Source: Polaromonas sp. (GTDB taxonomy: Bacteria; Pseudomonadota; Gammaproteobacteria; Burkholderiales; Burkholderiaceae_C). Taken from it: a stretch of 64,000 bases of DNA. Both the position numbers and the translations under genes were made by a program. This document shows positions 28,205 through 36,106 of this stretch, one piece after another (position 1 is the stretch's first letter; each line of letters begins with the position of its first letter). The notes under the pieces are model-generated. The model saw nothing but the letters and a program-made list of their open reading frames with translations, was not told the DNA's origin and searched no databases. The stretch is from contig JAURVI010000044.1 in the NCBI GenBank assembly GCA_030655515.1, positions 1 through 64,000 on the forward strand, read 5' to 3'.

Positions 28205-28800
28205 ATCACAGCAAATGCTCAACCGGGCGGCGCATGTGGCTGGCGCTGGCGGCCCTCAGCCTGGTGGCAAGCCAGGCCTGTGCCCAGAACGCGCCCAAAG
28301 TGAAATTTTCGACCAGTGTCGGCGATTTTGTCGTGGAGGTCTATCCCGACAAAGCGCCGAAAACAGTCGAAAACTTCTTGCAATACGTCAGGGACAAACA
28401 TTACGACGGCACCGTGTTTCACCGCGTGATCGACAACTTCATGGTGCAAGGCGGCGGCTACGACGCCGGCTATACCGAGAAAAAAACCCGCGCGCCGGTG
28501 CCGCACGAGGGCCGTGAAGCACTGGCCAAAGGCGGCGACAAAAACGTGGCCAGCACACTGGCCATGGCGCGCACCAACGACCCGAACTCTGCTTCCGCGC
28601 AATTTTTCATCAACGTCAAGGACAACGATTTTCTCAACCCGACACCGAGCGCTTTCGGCTACACGGTGTTCGGCAAAGTCGTCAGCGGCATGGACGTGGT
28701 CAACAAGATCAAGGCCACGCCGACCGGCCCAGGCGGTCCCTTCCCCGGCGATGTTCCCAAAACACCGATTCTTGTCAACTCTGCAACCCTCATCAAGTAA
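28201..28800 (+). CDS. Periplasmic peptidyl-prolyl cis-trans isomerase (cyclophilin)
   Basis: The 199-residue protein has a signal peptide (LALAALSLVASQACAQ) and a single-domain bacterial cyclophilin: FHRVIDNFMVQGGGYDAGY, ASAQFFINVKDNDFLN and [15 protein letters not shown]. The catalytic Arg of FHRV and the QFFIN active-site motif are intact; the usual tryptophan of cyclosporin binding is replaced, as in other bacterial forms. It assists proline isomerisation in the periplasm, like E. coli PpiA. It overlaps the L,D-transpeptidase gene by 4 bp. Confidence 0.93.
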   Translation: MNHSKCSTGRRMWLALAALSLVASQACAQNAPKVKFSTSVGDFVVEVYPDKAPKTVENFLQYVRDKHYDGTVFHRVIDNFMVQGGGYDAGYTEKKTRAPVPHEGREALAKGGDKNVASTLAMARTNDPNSASAQFFINVKDNDFLNPTPSAFGYTVFGKVVSGMDVVNKIKATPTGPGGPFPGDVPKTPILVNSATLIK

Positions 28801-28806
28801 ATCATC

Positions 28807-29316
28807 ATGAGCAATCCCCAAGTCGAACTCCACATTGCCGGCCACGGCGTCATCACCCTTGAGCTGGACCAGGACAAAGCGCCCAAGTCGGTCGCCAACT
28901 TCCTGAACTACGTCAACAAGGGCCACTACAACAACACCGTGTTTCACCGCGTGATTCCCGGCTTCATGGTCCAGGGCGGCGGCTTTGAACCGGGCATGAA
29001 ACAAAAGCCCTGCGACGCACCGATTGCCAACGAAGCCAACAACGGCCTGAAGAACGACAAATACACCGTCGCGATGGCCCGCACCAACGTGCCCGATTCG
29101 GCCACCGCGCAGTTTTTCATCAACGCCTCCGACAACGGTTTCCTGAACCACAGCGCGCCCACCCCGTCGGGCTGGGGCTACGCGGTATTTGGCAAGGTCG
29201 TGTCGGGCAGCGATGTGGTGGACAAGATCGAGGCTGTCAAGACCGGCAGCAAAGGCGGCCACAGCGATGTGCCGCAAACCGATGTCGTGATCGAGAAAGC
29301 CGTCGCGCTGGCCTGA
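28807..29316 (+). CDS. ppiB: Cytoplasmic peptidyl-prolyl cis-trans isomerase (cyclophilin)
   Basis: The 169-residue cyclophilin lacks a signal peptide and resembles Ppi[52 protein letters not shown]. It starts 6 bp after the periplasmic cyclophilin gene. The two proteins are clearly paralogues (FHRVI.. FMVQGGG.. in both) with different compartments, suggesting local gene duplication followed by gain or loss of the export signal. Confidence 0.93.
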   Translation: MSNPQVELHIAGHGVITLELDQDKAPKSVANFLNYVNKGHYNNTVFHRVIPGFMVQGGGFEPGMKQKPCDAPIANEANNGLKNDKYTVAMARTNVPDSATAQFFINASDNGFLNHSAPTPSGWGYAVFGKVVSGSDVVDKIEAVKTGSKGGHSDVPQTDVVIEKAVALA

Positions 29317-29362
29317 GTCATGTCCGGACTGAGCCCGTTGCCGAGCTTGTGAAGTCCAGCCT

Positions 29363-30175
29363 GTGAGCAGCCCTGCGACCGTGCCCCGGATGGTGGAGAT
29401 CCAAGCGCCACCGGCCTGGCGCACGGTCGATTTCATTTCAGACCTGCATTTGCAGGCCAGCGAACCGGCCACCTTCACGGCTTGGCGGCACTACATGCAA
29501 GAAACACCGGCAGACGCGGTGTTCATCCTCGGTGACCTGTTTGAAGTGTGGGTGGGTGACGACGCCATCCGCGCCAAATTGCCTGCCGATTTTTCCGCCA
29601 GCGGCCATGCGCTGAACTTCGAGGAGCAATGCGCGCAGGTGCTGCAACAAAGCGCCGGGCGACTGGCCCTGTTCTTCATGCATGGCAACCGCGACTTTCT
29701 GGTCAGCCCGCGGTTCATGGCGCTGTGCCGCACCACGCTGCTTGCCGACCCGACCGTGCTGGCCTTTGCCGGCCGGCGCTGGCTGCTCAGCCACGGCGAC
29801 GCCTTGTGCCTGGACGATGTGGACTACATGCAGTTTCGCCGGCAGGTGCGCAGCGCCGCCTGGCAGCAGCAGTTTCTGGCCAAGCCGCTGACAGAACGTC
29901 AGGCGATTGCGCGCAGCCTGCGCCAGCAGAGCGAAGCGCGCAAGCAGTCGGCATTGGATCATGCCGACGTGGACACCCCCGCTGCCTTCCAATGGCTGGA
30001 GGCCGCCAACGCTCGGACCCTGATTCACGGCCACACCCACAAACCCGCAGAGCACGATCTGGGGCAAGGCTTTAACCGCGTGGTGCTCAGCGACTGGGAT
30101 GCGGCAGCCCGGCCCGCCCGCGCCGAGGTGCTGCGCCTGAGCGCCGCCGGCTTGCAGCGCATCCAACGGGTCTGA
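29363..30175 (+). CDS. lpxH: UDP-2,3-diacylglucosamine diphosphatase
   Basis: The 270-residue metallophosphoesterase cleaves UDP-2,3-diacylglucosamine to lipid X in lipid A synthesis at the inner membrane. Metal-binding motifs are intact: DFISDLHLQ, ILGDLFEVWVGDD, MHGNRDFLV, LLSHGDALCLDD and LIHGHTHKPA. The GTG at 29363 is used here; an in-frame ATG at 29390 (MVEIQAPP) is a good alternative because similarity begins about there. Its stop overlaps the next start (TGATGG). Confidence 0.93.
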   Translation: MSSPATVPRMVEIQAPPAWRTVDFISDLHLQASEPATFTAWRHYMQETPADAVFILGDLFEVWVGDDAIRAKLPADFSASGHALNFEEQCAQVLQQSAGRLALFFMHGNRDFLVSPRFMALCRTTLLADPTVLAFAGRRWLLSHGDALCLDDVDYMQFRRQVRSAAWQQQFLAKPLTERQAIARSLRQQSEARKQSALDHADVDTPAAFQWLEAANARTLIHGHTHKPAEHDLGQGFNRVVLSDWDAAARPARAEVLRLSAAGLQRIQRV

Positions 30176-30972
30176 TGGCGGCCATGCTGGACTGGCTGCA
30201 CCAGTTGTTCAAGGGCAAAGCGGCGGCCCGTGCCATCCCGGATGCCTTGTGGCAACACACGCTGGCCCGCTACCCTTTTCTGGCTCAACTGTCCGCGCCA
30301 GCGCAGGCCCGGCTGCGCGCGCTGAGCAGCCGCTTTCTCGCGCAAAAAGAATTTCACGGCGCGCAAGGCATGGTGATCACGGACGAAATCGCCGTCGCCA
30401 TTGCCGCGCAGGCCTGCCTGCCGGTGCTGCACCTGGACCGGGACCTGGCCTGGTACGACGACTTTGTCGGCATCGTGGTCCACCCCGGCCAGATGCTGGC
30501 GCGCCGCGAAAAGACCGACGACATCGGCGTGGTGCATCGCTACAGCGAAGTGCTGGCCGGTGAAGCGATGGAGCGCGGCCCGGTGACGTTGAACTGGCAG
30601 GACGTGGCGGCGGCAGGCGTGTCCGCCGGCCAGGGCTACAACGTGGTGATCCATGAGTTCGTCCACAAGATCGACATGCGTGACGGTGCGCCCGACGGCT
30701 GCCCGCCCCTGCCCTCGCGCGCTGCCCACGCGGCATGGCACGATGTCATGCAACCGGCCTACGACGCCTTTTGCGAAAAAGTAACCGTGGCCGAGCGCTT
30801 CGGCGGTGAGCCGACCTGGCTGGACCCGTATGCCGCCGAGTCGCCGGCCGAATTTTTTGCGGTGGCGTGTGAGGCCTACTTCGTGAACCGTCCGCGCTTC
30901 GCCGCAGACTTTGCAGCGCTGACGCCGTTGTTTGACCGGTTTTTCAAGAAGAATCAGCCTACAGCCGAATAA
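30175..30972 (+). CDS. MtfA-type zinc peptidase (M90 family)
   Basis: The 265-residue protein has the zinc site YNVVIHEFVHKIDMRDG (HEFxH with the glutamate as base) and a downstream YAAESPAEFFAVACEAYFV supplying the third ligand region. MtfA in E. coli binds the Mlc repressor of glucose uptake and has aminopeptidase activity; whether that link exists here is unknown. The start overlaps the lpxH stop by one base, so the pair is co-translated. The 3' end abuts the remains of a toxin-antitoxin module on the other strand. Confidence 0.88.
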   Translation: MAAMLDWLHQLFKGKAAARAIPDALWQHTLARYPFLAQLSAPAQARLRALSSRFLAQKEFHGAQGMVITDEIAVAIAAQACLPVLHLDRDLAWYDDFVGIVVHPGQMLARREKTDDIGVVHRYSEVLAGEAMERGPVTLNWQDVAAAGVSAGQGYNVVIHEFVHKIDMRDGAPDGCPPLPSRAAHAAWHDVMQPAYDAFCEKVTVAERFGGEPTWLDPYAAESPAEFFAVACEAYFVNRPRFAADFAALTPLFDRFFKKNQPTAE

Positions 30973-30984
30973 ACCGGCGCAAGC

Positions 30985-31113
30985 GACTATTCTGCCGTCG
31001 CCAGGGTCTTCCTCGACGCACGCCTGAAAATACAGCACGAGATATTCCTCGGTCATGAGGTCATCCACAAGGTTCCGGCGGGAAAATTTCTCAGCGCTGT
31101 GTTTTTCAGCCAT
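30985..31113 (-). pseudogene. Truncated addiction-module antitoxin (COG3636-like)
   Basis: The minus-strand ATG at 31113 opens a frame beginning MAEKHSAEKFSRRNLVDDLM and continuing TEEYLVLYFQACVEEDPGD. This matches the first 40 or so residues of HTH antitoxins of the HigA/COG3636 type (a typical pattern is DxxxYLxTEEdIaaYLxAalEEdP). After that the frame has no helix-turn-helix and runs antisense into the peptidase gene, so the gene is cut short. It follows a toxin remnant by 3 bp, the usual toxin-first order of this family. Confidence 0.6.
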
Positions 31114-31116
31114 GAC

Positions 31117-31299
31117 TCAATCCTTCCATTCTTTTGCAATTGCGGCGGCGCGCTCAATATCAGCATCTTGCGTGCGCTTGCCGCCACCCGCCAAGAGCAC
31201 GATCACCAGCGGGCCACGCCGCAAAAAAATGTCTCTTCGCCAATCAGGATAAGGTTGAGAATCACTGGCATTTCTTGGCTCAGCACACAGCGTTCGCGA
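31117..31299 (-). pseudogene. Truncated addiction-module toxin (COG3657/HigB-like) C-terminus
   Basis: The minus-strand frame encodes RRGPLVIVLLAGGGKRTQDA then DIERAAAIAKEWKD and stops at 31117. This is the C-terminal signature of RelE/HigB-like addiction toxins (a usual form is VVILLxGGdKstQdrDIerAkxxw). Upstream the frame loses similarity and meets an in-frame stop at 31300-31302. The catalytic N-terminal half is therefore missing. Together with the adjacent antitoxin fragment it is a decayed toxin-antitoxin locus. Confidence 0.6.
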
Positions 31300-31308
31300 T
31301 CAGCCGAT

Positions 31309-31334
31309 AAAAACCCCCGTCCCAAGGGGCGGGG
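31309..31334 (-). terminator. Rho-independent terminator of the minus-strand island
   Basis: On the minus strand CCCCGCCCCTTGGGACGGGG followed by GTTTTT forms a stem with one wobble pair and a T-run, starting four bases after the stop of the nucleotidyltransferase gene. It probably ends the transcript of the restriction island. Confidence 0.75.
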
Positions 31335-31337
31335 AAT

Positions 31338-32144
31338 TTACCCGCCATGATTCAACGACGCAAGCAAGGTATTGCAGAGCAAGTCATCCAGCACCGAAAA
31401 ATCAGGATTGTGCATTGGCGGCGCGTAATTCGCGAGCTGATCCAGACTGGATTCAATGAACGCATTGAGCCGGGGCTTGCGGGGCGTCACTTCCTGCTCT
31501 TGGGCGGCCCTCTTCTCGCGAAGCAGCTCATGAATGTCGGCCAGCACAAGCGGGTCTTTCACCATGGCCACGACAAGAGACTCAAACATCATGGGCGGCG
31601 CATCACTTTTGAGCATGGTCCACTGCGCCGCCAGTATGGGCCGCAGCACGTACAGGTATTTTTTTGAACGTACCTGCTCGCCCTGCAGGTACACGCGGTA
31701 GTTGCCACGGGCCATGTGCAGGTAGTGGTGAAACCCGCGCTGAGGCCGGTACACCAGGGCAGCAGCGCTGCGCAGGTGCGTCACAAACGCTTCATCTTGC
31801 CGATAAACCACGGGTGAGCTAAGCCACTCCACCAAAGTCGCATTGCCCTTGGCTAGCAACTGCAAGACCTTGCGCAAGTCCCACCCATTTACATCAAACA
31901 CCGGACCGGGAACTTCCTCAATCACATCGCGCAAAGGCCACACACGCAGGTAGTCACGCGCAGGCCGAAGGTAAATAAAGCGAATGTCGTAGTCGGAGTC
32001 AGGTGAAGCAAAACCCCAGCCCCGGCTACCCGACTCGCAGGCATACAGCACACGCACACCGTACTGCCGCTCTACCGCAGCCAGACGGGCCATCACTTGC
32101 GCGCGAATTTCAGGAGCAATCGGGTGAGGGTCATCAAGGAGCAT
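31338..32144 (-). CDS. Predicted nucleotidyltransferase, RlaP family
   Basis: The 268-residue protein has the DNA-polymerase-beta-type site ESGSRGWGFASPDSDYDIRF (GS, then DxD), with YACESGS typical of the COG3541/RlaP family. The rest is helical, with KKYLYVLRPILAAQW characteristic of the family. RlaP members have been linked to RNA repair, and related nucleotidyltransferases occur in defence and toxin-antitoxin settings. Its substrate is unknown. It follows the MmeI-like gene by 3 bp on the same strand and is followed by a terminator, so it is the last gene of that transcript. Confidence 0.8.
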   Translation of the reverse strand: MLLDDPHPIAPEIRAQVMARLAAVERQYGVRVLYACESGSRGWGFASPDSDYDIRFIYLRPARDYLRVWPLRDVIEEVPGPVFDVNGWDLRKVLQLLAKGNATLVEWLSSPVVYRQDEAFVTHLRSAAALVYRPQRGFHHYLHMARGNYRVYLQGEQVRSKKYLYVLRPILAAQWTMLKSDAPPMMFESLVVAMVKDPLVLADIHELLREKRAAQEQEVTPRKPRLNAFIESSLDQLANYAPPMHNPDFSVLDDLLCNTLLASLNHGG

Positions 32145-32147
32145 CGT

Positions 32148-35051
32148 TCACCTTGCCCCCGCCCGCGCCAAGTTCAACGCCAGCAGTCGCTTGAGGATTT
32201 CTTCGTCGGGCATGTCTGCGCGATAGTCAGTCCAGCCGTAAGCGGCGGCCACGGCAGCGTCGAGTTCCTGGCGGGCGGCGTCCAGCCAGGCTGGGCGCTG
32301 GTTGTAGAGCTTGGTCAGTGTGCGCTCGGCCAAGTCTTTTTCATGGCCGGGTTTGGGCAGGATGCGGTCCGGGTACGGGCTCACACTCATGCCCAGCGGA
32401 ACGACTTCAGGCACGCGCTGCGTCCACTCAGGCGGGTTGAGCCAGGCTTCGCGCAGGTTGTTCAGGCGTTTGGCGGCGCGGGCGATGGCCGGTTTTACAT
32501 CGGATTGCAAATCCGTGTAGTCAGGAAACGCGAATGTCTCGAAACAGGACTTGGCGTTGTAAGTGGGATCGTTGCCAACGCCATGCATCGACGCATTGGC
32601 CAGTGACCAAACTTCATGGATGCGGCTGGAGAGCACACCAAAAGTAAGATCGTCGGCACGGGCTACCACATTGAGCCGGGTATCGGGCAACACAGTGGCA
32701 TCCAGAAACACAAAGAAGCGATATTTAGACACACGCGGCGTTGCGATAAATCGTGGCAATCCATTCAAGGCATCGCGCAGAGAAACTCGCGCCTCCTCGT
32801 GAATCCACCAGAGCCGTCGAGTGCGCTCGCGACGCACTTTCATTCGCTCAGACTTCACACTACGCACAAGGTGAGAAAAAGGCGCATCGTATAGGGACGC
32901 ATCAGCCTCAAGCGTGTAGGCACCAAAGTCAATGACCCATGTGTCACTTGGTCGGCGAGTAATGTCTTGCCCGTTCCGCCACGGCTTCACCACGTCTGAA
33001 TTGGGGCGCCCGTGGGGGTTGGGCTTCTGCAACCACGAACGCGCCAGTTCGCCTGAAATATCGAAATCGCCGTATTTCTTGGTGCCCTCAAAACTGATAC
33101 CGGCATTTTCAGGCAGCGGCTTGGCGAGCGACATATCGCTCACAACCGAGCTGCCCAATTCTGAGGTGATTTGCTCAACACTTTTACCATTAAGGAAACA
33201 GCATTCGCCCCATCCAAAACTCACCAGCGACACGCGTACCGCAGCGCCGTCGTTAACCCATGCCTCGTCACTCCAGGCATCAAAAATGCGGGTGTTTTGC
33301 CTGATGGCATCAAGCACCGCGCGGTTTGAGCCACTGCGAATACTCTGGGTCGCCACCAAACCCGCAGCGCCTAAACCATGGGTCTCAATGGCTTGTCGGG
33401 CTTTATCAAACCAGTAACAAACCAAGTCCGCGCCACCGGGAACACGACCTGCAAACACCGTGTCCAGCGTCTCAAAGTACGCATCACCCAACTCACGGCG
33501 TTTTTTGCTGCCGCCGAGAAACGGCGGATTACCAATCACCACGCTGGCTCTCGGCCACACGGCTTCGACGGCGCGGGGAGATCCCCCATCCCTACCCTCC
33601 TCCAGCGGAGGGGGGAGAAAATCAACGAGCGCATCGCGGCACTCGATGTGGTCCAGCGGCTCCAGCACCGGGTTGGTCTTGAACTCGTAGCCGTGCAGCA
33701 GCCGCCACTGCAGCTCGCCAATCCACACCGTCACGCGCGCCAGCTCGGCGGCGTATTCGTTGAGCTCAATGCCCAGCATGTTGTGCGGGCCGGTCACCAG
33801 GTCGGCCTCGCGGTCCAGGCCCATGGCGGCGGCGGCGAGGTGGCTTTGGTGCTCGATGTCTTTGAGTGTCTTCAGGCCGAGGAACAAAAAGTTTCCGCTG
33901 CCGCAGGCCGGGTCGAGTACGCGGTAGTTTTTGAGCTGATCGAGCCAGCCAATGAACTTCGCTTGTGCGGCTTTGTAGTTCTTGTCGCCTTTTTTTGTAC
34001 TTTTGGCCAGCAGCCCCTTGATGACGGGCGCAAGTAACTCCCAAATCTGTAGCAACGGCCGTTGCAGCACGGGTTCGATAATCCGCATGATGGTGGCCGG
34101 GTCAGTGTAGTGCGCGCCCAACTGGCTGCGTTTGCTCGGGTCGAGACCGCGCTCGAACAGGGTGCCGAAAATTGACACGTCAATTGCGCTCCAGTTCAGC
34201 GCGGCGGCGTTGCGCAGCTCGGTCATCTCCATCACCGTGAGCTGCGGTACCTTGATCTTTTTGAACAAGCCGCCGTTGAACCACGGTATGTCGTCGTTGC
34301 CATACAGCCCGCCTTCACGCATGACCGTGAACAGGTTGCTCAGGCCAACGGTGAGTTTGTCGCTGGTGAGCTTGCGGTTGTTCACCAGCCCTTCAAACAT
34401 GCGACCCGGCAGCAAGCCCACGTCTTCGGAAAAAAAGCAGAACAGGCACTGGGTGAGGAAGTGAGCCACTTCGTCGGCGTGGGTCTGGAAAGCCTGCGCG
34501 TCTTGCTCCTTCGACGGCCCGCGCTTGCGTAAGCCGTCGGCGAGTGTGGCAAAGCTTTTGGCCGCTTCTTCGGTAATGTCGCGACTGGTTTTCTTGGGAC
34601 GAAAACTTTCGGGCGCGGTCCAGATACGGCGCAGCAGCGCCAGCTTGTCGGGCTGATCCAGCTCCGGCAGCAGGACGGTATGGGTTTCGGTCGGGTGGCC
34701 GGTGAACTGGGTGTAGATGCGAATGGTGAGACGGTCGCACACCACCAGAATCGGCGGGTTGCTCAGCGCCAGGCTGTAGCTCTGCAACTGCCGGAGCGCG
34801 GCATCGAGGTTTTTGCCCGGTGCCTTGTTCTCCCACGCAAATACGCCGCGCCGGAACACGTCGGCATAACCGGTGCGCCCGCCGATGATGCTGTTTTTTT
34901 CTTCAAACAGGTAGCCCGCTTCGCTGCCGGGCTTGTGTACGTCCAGCAGCTCGCACAGGTCGAGAAAGTGGCTTTGCGCCCCCTGCTCTTCATTGAGCTG
35001 AAAGGCCGGGCCGCCGGGGCCCCATTTTTGAATGAAGTCTTGCGGGGTCAT
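32148..35051 (-). CDS. MmeI-like type IIL restriction-modification enzyme
   Basis: The 967-residue single chain combines nuclease, methyltransferase and target recognition. The N-terminal nuclease motif is D64-X9-E74-X-K76 (ADVFRRGVFAWENK), the spacing known for MmeI. Then come methylase motif I VLDPACGSGNFLFLGL (near residue 380) and motif IV VVIGNPPFLGGSK (near 500), an N6-adenine type NPPF. The C-terminal half holds a recognition domain (WRNGQDITRRPSDTWVIDFG). Residues about 476-490 (PPPLEEGRDGG) come from a genomic hairpin repeat inserted in frame, between the motifs. Upstream lie ccdA/ccdB, 5 bp away. Apparently intact. Confidence 0.9.
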   Translation of the reverse strand: MTPQDFIQKWGPGGPAFQLNEEQGAQSHFLDLCELLDVHKPGSEAGYLFEEKNSIIGGRTGYADVFRRGVFAWENKAPGKNLDAALRQLQSYSLALSNPPILVVCDRLTIRIYTQFTGHPTETHTVLLPELDQPDKLALLRRIWTAPESFRPKKTSRDITEEAAKSFATLADGLRKRGPSKEQDAQAFQTHADEVAHFLTQCLFCFFSEDVGLLPGRMFEGLVNNRKLTSDKLTVGLSNLFTVMREGGLYGNDDIPWFNGGLFKKIKVPQLTVMEMTELRNAAALNWSAIDVSIFGTLFERGLDPSKRSQLGAHYTDPATIMRIIEPVLQRPLLQIWELLAPVIKGLLAKSTKKGDKNYKAAQAKFIGWLDQLKNYRVLDPACGSGNFLFLGLKTLKDIEHQSHLAAAAMGLDREADLVTGPHNMLGIELNEYAAELARVTVWIGELQWRLLHGYEFKTNPVLEPLDHIECRDALVDFLPPPLEEGRDGGSPRAVEAVWPRASVVIGNPPFLGGSKKRRELGDAYFETLDTVFAGRVPGGADLVCYWFDKARQAIETHGLGAAGLVATQSIRSGSNRAVLDAIRQNTRIFDAWSDEAWVNDGAAVRVSLVSFGWGECCFLNGKSVEQITSELGSSVVSDMSLAKPLPENAGISFEGTKKYGDFDISGELARSWLQKPNPHGRPNSDVVKPWRNGQDITRRPSDTWVIDFGAYTLEADASLYDAPFSHLVRSVKSERMKVRRERTRRLWWIHEEARVSLRDALNGLPRFIATPRVSKYRFFVFLDATVLPDTRLNVVARADDLTFGVLSSRIHEVWSLANASMHGVGNDPTYNAKSCFETFAFPDYTDLQSDVKPAIARAAKRLNNLREAWLNPPEWTQRVPEVVPLGMSVSPYPDRILPKPGHEKDLAERTLTKLYNQRPAWLDAARQELDAAVAAAYGWTDYRADMPDEEILKRLLALNLARAGAR
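33580..33617 (-). repeat. In-frame GC-rich hairpin repeat inside the MmeI-like gene
   Basis: On the minus strand CTCCCCCCTCCGCTGGAGGA followed by GGGTAGGGATGGGGG resembles the intergenic hairpin repeat at 680-714 (CCTTCCCCCTTTGGGGGAAGG plus CCGGGATGGGGG). It is read as LPPPLEEGRDGGSP, much like the LPPLGEGRDGG that the intergenic copy would encode. The insertion keeps the frame. Confidence 0.65.
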
Positions 35052-35056
35052 TTGAA

Positions 35057-35368
35057 TCAGTAGCCGTGCAGGGCAAAGTCCACGGCGCTGAACACGGCCT
35101 CTGCTTGAGCGCTGAGGCTGGCAACTGGACGGTGCAAGTCACTGGCCGGATACGCCACGATGCTAAGTGTGTCGAAAACAAGGGTTTCGCCCTGCACAGC
35201 GAACAACGGATAAAGACGGCTATCACCGCTGCGCAATGTTTTACGCAGCAGGGGCACCGTCAAGCGCAAGTCAGACCGGTTAACCCAAGAACTTTGCACG
35301 TCCACCACATAAGGCGTGAGTTCGCGCCACGCTTCAACCGGGTGGCGGTACACGTCAAACTGCGGCAT
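35057..35368 (-). CDS. ccdB: CcdB family toxin (gyrase poison type)
   Basis: The 103-residue protein matches CcdB in length (101) and layout: FDVYRHP at the start, VVDVQSSWVN, TVPLLRK, RLYPLFAVQGETLVFDT and a C-terminal helix. F-plasmid CcdB ends in Trp-Gly-Ile, which is needed to poison GyrA; this one ends His-Gly-Tyr, so target binding may differ. The start overlaps ccdA by 14 bp, which allows translational coupling. It is 5 bp upstream of the MmeI-like gene, so toxin-antitoxin and restriction genes may share a transcript. Confidence 0.85.
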   Translation of the reverse strand: MPQFDVYRHPVEAWRELTPYVVDVQSSWVNRSDLRLTVPLLRKTLRSGDSRLYPLFAVQGETLVFDTLSIVAYPASDLHRPVASLSAQAEAVFSAVDFALHGY

Positions 35369-35534
35369 TGGCTTGGGACTTGCCGTTTGTTTGTGATTCG
35401 CGCCAGCGGCGCACACGCTGGGCGTAGGACTCGCGCTTGTCACACCAATCGTTGTGCTGCGCAATCTCGGTGGCGCGAGCAGCAACCCACTGACGATTTT
35501 CGGCGCTCGCGGGTGCGTTGATTTTCTGGTGCAT
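35355..35534 (-). CDS. CcdA-like antitoxin (short)
   Basis: The ATG at 35534 has AAGGAG at ideal spacing and gives 59 residues. The C-terminal part, IAQHNDWCDKRESYAQRVRR, has the IxxxNxxxxxxG-like spacing of the CcdB-binding tail of CcdA. The N-terminal DNA-binding ribbon-helix-helix of longer CcdA proteins is not evident, so it is short for the family. Overlap with ccdB by 14 bp and the gene order support an antitoxin role. Assignment rests mostly on context. Confidence 0.65.
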   Translation of the reverse strand: MHQKINAPASAENRQWVAARATEIAQHNDWCDKRESYAQRVRRWRESQTNGKSQANAAV

Positions 35535-35562
35535 GGGAACTCCTTGCGGATTATTCATGCCA

Positions 35563-36018
35563 TTAGCCTCGCCGTTGTTGGGCTGGCAACTCGACAGCAG
35601 CGGCAAAATCAACTCCAGCGGCCTGACTCTTTCGCAAGTCGTGAGTGCGCCAGCCCATGCTGCCCACCGCTTCGTAGTGCTGGTTCATGCTGTCGATAAC
35701 CTCCTGATTTTCAGACTCCCACTGGCGGGCAAGACGCTGCGTTTCATCAGGACTGCGTTCGGCGGCGGCTTTGCGACCAGCCAGCCTCTCTGGCGTGAGC
35801 CAGCCATCGCCGATGCGGTAGGTGCTGGCTTCTTCCTGCACGCTATGGCTCTGCGTGCCGTTGGGCAGAGAAATCACTGGCGATACCTGCACCGTCGGCA
35901 CCGCCTTCATCGGCACCAGTTCAACGCGGCCGTCGGGGTAAAACACCACATCAAATAATTGACCCGCGTATTTTTTACCCAGCGATATCTGGCCGCTGAC
36001 ACCGACTTCCTTGAGCAT
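35563..36018 (-). CDS. Second CcdA-like protein with SpoVT/AbrB-like N-terminus
   Basis: The 151-residue protein begins VGVSGQISLGKKYAGQLFDV then YPDGRVELVP, a small beta domain like AbrB/SpoVT-type antitoxins. It contains QWESENQEVIDSMNQHYEAV then GSMGWRTHDLR, which has the ENxxxIxxxNxxxxxxG pattern of CcdA C-termini. AAGGAG precedes the start. It is the first gene of the minus-strand island, 28 bp before the short ccdA-like gene. It may be a DNA-binding antitoxin that represses the operon, or a fused two-domain antitoxin. Function inferred, not certain. Confidence 0.6.
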   Translation of the reverse strand: MLKEVGVSGQISLGKKYAGQLFDVVFYPDGRVELVPMKAVPTVQVSPVISLPNGTQSHSVQEEASTYRIGDGWLTPERLAGRKAAAERSPDETQRLARQWESENQEVIDSMNQHYEAVGSMGWRTHDLRKSQAAGVDFAAAVELPAQQRRG

Positions 36019-36106
36019 TGAGAACTCCTTGCAAACACTTCATGCCATCATGCCGCATGAAATACAGCGCGTCAAGCGGGCAGGATGACGGGTTGGCAGA
36101 CCCGGT

